Shown here: positions 59,892 to 64,000 of the stretch, piece by piece
How the letters are laid out: each line of letters opens with the position of its first letter
How positions within the stretch are numbered: the stretch's first letter is position 1
Origin: CAUZIR01 sp034421295
GTDB lineage: Bacteria > Chloroflexota > Dehalococcoidia > Lucifugimonadales > UBA2962
NCBI GenBank assembly: GCA_034421295.1
Contig: DAOUKM010000013.1
Coordinates: 1 to 64,000 of the forward strand
Length of the DNA: 64,000 nucleotides
Direction of reading: 5' to 3'
Translations under genes and position numbers: made by a program
Notes under the pieces: generated by a model
The model's input: only the letters and a program-made list of their open reading frames with translations
Told to the model about the DNA's origin: nothing
Database searches by the model: none

Positions 59892-61100
59892 ATGACAGCA
59901 CATCTCGACATCCGCAGCATAGTCAGAGCCGGGGGCTCGCGGATAGTCCTGCTAATCGTAGACGGCCTGGGAGGATATCCTCACCCCGATACCGGCTGCT
60001 CCGAACTGGAGGCCGCTAGGCTGCCCAACCTTGACGCATTGGCGAGAGAAAGCGCCTGCGGTCTGACGGTGCCGGTCGCCCACGGGATAACCCCGGGCTC
60101 GGGGCCGGGACACCTAGCCCTGCTGGGATACGATCCGGTGAGGCACAACGTGGGCCGCGGGGTGCTGGAAGCTCTTGGCGTGGGTGTTGACCTAGCCGCG
60201 GAGGACGCGGCGGCCAGAGGCAATTTCTGCATTGTCGACAACGGGGGTCGACTGGTGGACAGGCGTGCCGGACGCATCTCGTCGGAGCGGGGCGCCGAAC
60301 TGGCGGACCTGCTAAATCGAATCGAGCAAACCCACAGCAATATCTCGGTTCACGGCGTGCGAGGACACCGCTTCGTGGCCGTGTTCCATGGAGCGGGGTC
60401 GAATCTGGAGGCCTCGGACACAGATCCTGGTCTGGTGGGATGTCCGCCCCTCGAATCGCAGCCATTAACAGGGGATTCCGGAGAGCTTGCGTCTGCGGTG
60501 AACGCCTTTGCGGCCCGGGCTAGTCACGCCCTGAAAGACAGCGAGGCGCAGGCGGTCGTACTGCGAGGAATATCCAGCCCGACACCTCTGCCGCCGTTCG
60601 GCGACCGATACATGTTGCACCCTGCGGCAATCGCTGCATACCCGATGTACCGCGGCCTTGCCAGGCTGGTCGGTATGGAGGTGCTCGATACCGGAGACGA
60701 TTTTGGGCATGAAGTCGCCACACTCGGCGCGGCTTTCGAGTCCGGTAAGCACGACTTTTTCTTCCTGCACTACAAGCCGGCGGACGCAGCCGGCGAGGAC
60801 GGCGACTTCGACGCGAAGGTTGAAACCCTGGAGGCCCTCGACTCCAAGATCCCGGAAGTCGTGCAACTCGAACCGGACGTCCTGGTAGTTGCAGGCGACC
60901 ACTCAACCCCGGCTGTGGTCGGAGGCCACAGCTGGCATCCGGTGCCGCTCGCCGTCAGATCTAGGCTTACCAGAGGAGACGGTGTGCCCGAGTTCACCGA
61001 GCGCGCAGTCAGAGATGGTTCGCTAGGCACAATAGCTGCGACATCGGTCATGACCTTGGCACTGGCCCACGGAGCCCGTCTCAACAAGTTCGGGCCGTAG
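59892..61100 (+). CDS. apgM: 2,3-bisphosphoglycerate-independent phosphoglycerate mutase (archaeal-type)
   Basis: A roughly 402-residue protein of the alkaline-phosphatase-superfamily apgM/iPGM group: VLLIVDGLGGYPHPDT (metal Asp), TPGSGPGHLALLGYDP (catalytic Ser) and VVAGDHSTPAVVGGHSWHP near the C-terminus. It sits between pgk and tpiA with a tight gap. It interconverts 3- and 2-phosphoglycerate without a bisphosphate cofactor. Confidence 0.93.
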   Translation: MTAHLDIRSIVRAGGSRIVLLIVDGLGGYPHPDTGCSELEAARLPNLDALARESACGLTVPVAHGITPGSGPGHLALLGYDPVRHNVGRGVLEALGVGVDLAAEDAAARGNFCIVDNGGRLVDRRAGRISSERGAELADLLNRIEQTHSNISVHGVRGHRFVAVFHGAGSNLEASDTDPGLVGCPPLESQPLTGDSGELASAVNAFAARASHALKDSEAQAVVLRGISSPTPLPPFGDRYMLHPAAIAAYPMYRGLARLVGMEVLDTGDDFGHEVATLGAAFESGKHDFFFLHYKPADAAGEDGDFDAKVETLEALDSKIPEVVQLEPDVLVVAGDHSTPAVVGGHSWHPVPLAVRSRLTRGDGVPEFTERAVRDGSLGTIAATSVMTLALAHGARLNKFGP

Positions 61101-61114
61101 AAAGGAAGCCCTCC

Positions 61115-61867
61115 ATGCCCGAGCGTGTCGTCGCCGGCAACTGGAAGATGAACGTGCCGGTATCCGATACGGTTCCGCTCCTGGAACGCCTTGTGTCAGG
61201 CCTGCCGATCGTCGGGGTGACAAGCGTAGTGTGTCCCTCCTTCGTCTCGCTGCACGTGGCCAAGCAGGCGCTTGCGGACACCGGTATAGGGCTGGGCGCG
61301 CAGGATATGCGACCGGAGCCAAAGGGACCGCTAACGGGTGAGGTCTCCGTCGAAATGGTAGCGGAACTCTGCACATACGTGATCCTGGGACACTCGGAAC
61401 GCAGGCACCAGTTCGGAGAGACCAGCAGGCTGGTTAATTCAAAGGTGCACTCAGCCCTGTCAGTCGACCTCAGGCCGATCGTTTGCGTTGGGGAGACCCT
61501 GGACGAACGTGAGGCGGGTAGAGCACGGGAGGTCGTGGTCGAACAGCTCAAGACGTCCCTAAATGGCGTGGACAGAGCCTCACAGGTCTTGGTGGCCTAC
61601 GAGCCGGTCTGGGCTATCGGCACTGGCAGGGCGGCCTCATCGTGTGACGCCCAGCAGATGGCGGCGGTCACCAGGCAAGAACTGAACGCACTCTTCGGCC
61701 CGGAAACCGGCTCCGACGTCCCTGTCCTGTACGGCGGCAGCGTCAACTCGGAGAACGTGGCCGATTTCCTCGCGATGCCGGACATTGACGGGGCACTTGT
61801 GGGCGGCGCCAGTCTGGACCCCGAAGGCTTCATAAGGCTGACGGAAAACGCAGCGCCGCACCGATAG
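61115..61867 (+). CDS. tpiA: Triosephosphate isomerase
   Basis: A 250-residue TIM barrel: GNWKMNVPVS (Lys), LGHSERRHQFGE (His), AYEPVWAIGTGR (Glu) and VLYGGSVNSENV. Ribosome binding site GAAAGGA precedes ATG 61115. Third gene of the glycolytic set. Confidence 0.97.
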   Translation: MPERVVAGNWKMNVPVSDTVPLLERLVSGLPIVGVTSVVCPSFVSLHVAKQALADTGIGLGAQDMRPEPKGPLTGEVSVEMVAELCTYVILGHSERRHQFGETSRLVNSKVHSALSVDLRPIVCVGETLDEREAGRAREVVVEQLKTSLNGVDRASQVLVAYEPVWAIGTGRAASSCDAQQMAAVTRQELNALFGPETGSDVPVLYGGSVNSENVADFLAMPDIDGALVGGASLDPEGFIRLTENAAPHR

Positions 61868-61886
61868 ACCAGCTCGGGTCAGCAAG

Positions 61887-62918
61887 TTGCGTCCACCAGA
61901 CCACAGCCGCGTTCTGGCGAGTCGTCTGCTGGTGGTTGCGGGGCCGACCGCCGTGGGCAAGTCTGCCTTCGCATTGAGGATCGCACGGCTGCTCAACGGC
62001 GAGATCGTCAGCGCAGACAGCCGGCAGGCCTACCGCGGCCTGGACATCGGTACCGCAAAGGCGACCATGGACGAGCGGAAGTCCGTGCCACACCATCTAA
62101 TTGATATCCTCGAACCGGATCAGGAGTACGGGCTGGTACCTTTCCTTGACCTTGCAAGAAGGGCTATCGGAGAGATCACTTCGCGGGGCCGCTTACCGGT
62201 CGTAGTTGGAGGCTCAAGCCAGTACGTATTCGCGTTGATGGAGGGATGGAAACCCCGCCGAGTGCCTCCCAACTCAACGCTGCGTGCAGCGCTGCAGAGA
62301 CGCGCCGACAAAGATGGATATCAGCGGCTGCACGCCGAACTGGCAGCCATCGATCCGGAGGCGGCCGCACAGATCGACCCCAGTAATGTGCGAAGGGTCA
62401 TAAGAGCTCTGGAGGTCAGGGCCCACGCAAGTGGGGAGACCTCGCCCCCACCAAGGCATGGCCCGGACGATGGGACCGGCCCAGACCGGTTACAGGAAGG
62501 GACCGCAACCGGCCTTTCCGGAGCCGGAAAAGGGGGGCAGCAGGGTCTGGCCGATAATGCGGTTGCCATTGGCCTCACGCTGCCCCGTGACGAACTCTAC
62601 CGTCGAATCGACGCACGGGTTGACCGGATGATGGGCCAAGGCTGGCTAAACGAGGTGCAGGAGCTGCTGCAGCGTGGCTTCAGCCCTGAGCTCTCCTCCA
62701 TGTCGAGTATCGGCTACGCGGAACTTGCCGAGTACATCGCCGGCAGGACTGACCTGGTAGATGCAGTTCAGCGCATAAAGCACCGTAGCCACCGTCTGGC
62801 ACGGAGCCAATACGTGTGGCTTAGGCGCGCTGAGTGGCTGGAGTGGTTCGAGTCTGACGATAAGGGTGCGATGCGGGCACTGGACAGGGTAGGGGAGCGA
62901 ATAGCACCGCGTTGCTAG
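61887..62918 (+). CDS. miaA: tRNA dimethylallyltransferase
   Basis: A 343-residue MiaA. P-loop VVAGPTAVGKSAFA, DSRQAYRGLDIGTAK (substrate recognition) and GGSSQYVFALMEGW are typical. A Gly/Pro/Asp-rich insert of about 25 residues (residues ~195-220) lies before the IGLTLPRDELYRRI segment, longer than in E. coli. TTG start at 61887. It prenylates A37 of tRNAs reading UNN codons. Confidence 0.93.
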   Translation: MRPPDHSRVLASRLLVVAGPTAVGKSAFALRIARLLNGEIVSADSRQAYRGLDIGTAKATMDERKSVPHHLIDILEPDQEYGLVPFLDLARRAIGEITSRGRLPVVVGGSSQYVFALMEGWKPRRVPPNSTLRAALQRRADKDGYQRLHAELAAIDPEAAAQIDPSNVRRVIRALEVRAHASGETSPPPRHGPDDGTGPDRLQEGTATGLSGAGKGGQQGLADNAVAIGLTLPRDELYRRIDARVDRMMGQGWLNEVQELLQRGFSPELSSMSSIGYAELAEYIAGRTDLVDAVQRIKHRSHRLARSQYVWLRRAEWLEWFESDDKGAMRALDRVGERIAPRC

Positions 62919-62927
62919 AATGTTCCA

Positions 62928-63794
62928 ATGAACCTCAACAGCAGCGGCACGGCACTTGCCTTCTCAAAGATGCACGGCGCCGGGAACGATTATGTCTTCG
63001 TGGACGGTCGGGACCTAACCCTTGACTGGACGAAGCTGGCGGTGGCTGTGAGCGACCGCCACTTCGGGATAGGCTCTGACGGCCTGATTCTGGCACTCGA
63101 GTCGGACCGGGCGGACCTTCGGATGCAGATGTTCAATGCCGACGGGTCGGCAGGCCGTATGTGCGGAAATGGCATACGTTGTCTGGTCGCGTTCGCAGTA
63201 GATATCGGGCTGGTTGCGGCCGAGCGAAGTCCGGTCGAGGTGGAAACGGCCGCCGGAGTACTTGAGGTAGCGCCCACCTGGCATGATGGCCGGATAGTGC
63301 GGGCACGAGTCGACATGGGTGAACCGGGGTTCAGGGCCGCCGAGGTACCGTTCGATGTGCCGGGAGAGAGTACGCTGGAGGACTATCCCTTTAAGGCGGA
63401 CGGCTTCAGCCTCGCCATCAATGGCGTCTCGATGGGGAACCCTCACGCAGTGGCCATTCTGGACGAGGCGGTCGGCGATGTTGAGCTGGAGCGGCTCGGG
63501 CCGTTGGTTGAGCACGACGCGAGGTTTCCCGAGCGGGTGAACCTGGAGCTAGTTAACGTACTGTCCCGCAATCTGCTCAAGGTCCGCGTCTGGGAGCGGG
63601 GCTCCGGACAGACGATGGCGTGCGGGACAGGTGCATGCGCCGCGGCAGTAGTGGCCCGGCGCAAGGGACTCGTGGACGACGTTGTCACGGTCGCACTTCC
63701 CGGCGGAGACCTGAGAATTGAGTGGGCCGGCACCGGCTCTGTAGTGATGGACGGACCTGTCCACAAGGTCTTCGAAGGCAGTTGGCCATTATGA
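62928..63794 (+). CDS. dapF: Diaminopimelate epimerase
   Basis: A 288-residue DapF with KMHGAGNDYVFVDG at the start, catalytic Cys in GRMCGNGIRCL and catalytic Cys in TMACGTGACAAAVVA. It converts LL- to meso-diaminopimelate. It is 10 nt after miaA and precedes dapL, so lysine and cell-wall precursor synthesis is clustered here. Confidence 0.96.
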   Translation: MNLNSSGTALAFSKMHGAGNDYVFVDGRDLTLDWTKLAVAVSDRHFGIGSDGLILALESDRADLRMQMFNADGSAGRMCGNGIRCLVAFAVDIGLVAAERSPVEVETAAGVLEVAPTWHDGRIVRARVDMGEPGFRAAEVPFDVPGESTLEDYPFKADGFSLAINGVSMGNPHAVAILDEAVGDVELERLGPLVEHDARFPERVNLELVNVLSRNLLKVRVWERGSGQTMACGTGACAAAVVARRKGLVDDVVTVALPGGDLRIEWAGTGSVVMDGPVHKVFEGSWPL

Positions 63795-63868
63795 GCCTTC
63801 ACTGCCTAGTCCAAGCCATTCCTGAATAATCCATCCAAAGCTAAACTAAACGTAAAGCGCAGGTTGTA

Positions 63869-64000
63869 ATGAAGTTCGCCAGCCGTATTGACAGGGTGCC
63901 GCCTTACCTCTTCGTGGAGATCAGCAGGCGCATTGCCGAGAAGCGTTCGGAGGGAGCCGACGTGATCAGTTTCGGCATAGGAGACCCTGATCTGCCCACG
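63869..64000 (+). CDS. dapL: LL-diaminopimelate aminotransferase (partial, N-terminus only)
   Basis: The first 44 codons read MKFASRIDRVPPYLFVEIS and later VISFGIGDPDLPT, matching DapL-type aminotransferases. DapL makes LL-diaminopimelate directly from tetrahydrodipicolinate, the substrate of dapF. The rest lies outside the window, so the assignment is from the N-terminus and the dapF context. Confidence 0.8.
   Translation, partial: MKFASRIDRVPPYLFVEISRRIAEKRSEGADVISFGIGDPDLPT

Noticed and set aside
40046..63856. CTAAACTAAAC 11-mer near 40048 and near 63841
   Set aside because: Only two occurrences were seen, in unrelated positions, so not enough to call a motif.

Overview
The window reads as about 64 kb of a high-GC bacterial chromosome, most probably a Chloroflexota of the Dehalococcoidia/SAR202 type. 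This is inference from the protein content: DapL-type lysine synthesis, an NfeD/slipin pair, many FAD-free catabolic paralogues with altered active sites, and a high-GC lipoprotein-rich style. No rRNA or marker phylogeny is available here. Genes are dense from about 9.1 kb onward; the first 9 kb is a gene-poor accessory region.

Region by region. (1) 1-2 kb: end of an SDR oxidoreductase and an MmgE/PrpD protein. (2) 2-9 kb: a decayed island at the 3' end of the tmRNA gene. The intact ssrA lies on the minus strand at 8586-8937. A ~235-bp direct repeat carrying the last part of ssrA plus its flank lies at 2711-2946 and again at 8374-8610. Between them are a DUF433/DUF5615 toxin-antitoxin pair, a frameshifted remnant of a tyrosine integrase C-terminus, two HAF-repeat lipoproteins, a coding minisatellite and a tandem duplication of a gene start. 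(3) 9.1-11 kb: a cupredoxin lipoprotein and dnaN, both with visible promoters. (4) 11-22 kb: a catabolic block with gamma-glutamyltransferase, dipeptidase-like protein, two zinc alcohol dehydrogenases, EthD-like protein, PlsY-like protein, two D-2-hydroxyacid dehydrogenases and two tandem class III aminotransferases. (5) 22-37 kb: NfeD/slipin, uvrC, xer recombinase, lgt, recJ, fabF, mtaB, an MBL-fold protein, a GSA-type aminotransferase, pepA, then tRNA-His and tRNA-Arg. (6) 37-44 kb: transporter, methyltransferase, phosphotriesterase-like lactonase, and a PadR/HAAS/DegV operon. (7) 44-50 kb: his operon hisZ-hisG-(phospholipase-C-like)-hisD-hisC-hisB. (8) 50-57 kb: minus-strand purine block purD-(PurE-like)-purB, purC, DUF3105, purS and guaA. 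(9) 57-64 kb: tsaC, polyprenyl synthase homologue, pgk-apgM-tpiA-miaA-dapF-dapL.

The main biological surprises are the ssrA-associated island, which is easy to miss because the tmRNA sits in a seemingly empty stretch; a HisZ-like subunit encoded next to a long-form HisG; a half-length PurE-like protein translationally coupled to purB; a DegV gene whose only sensible start is ATA in an ATAA overlap; and a recurring pattern of enzyme-family proteins (dipeptidase, metallo-beta-lactamase fold, PlsY, polyprenyl synthase) that have lost textbook catalytic or metal-binding residues.
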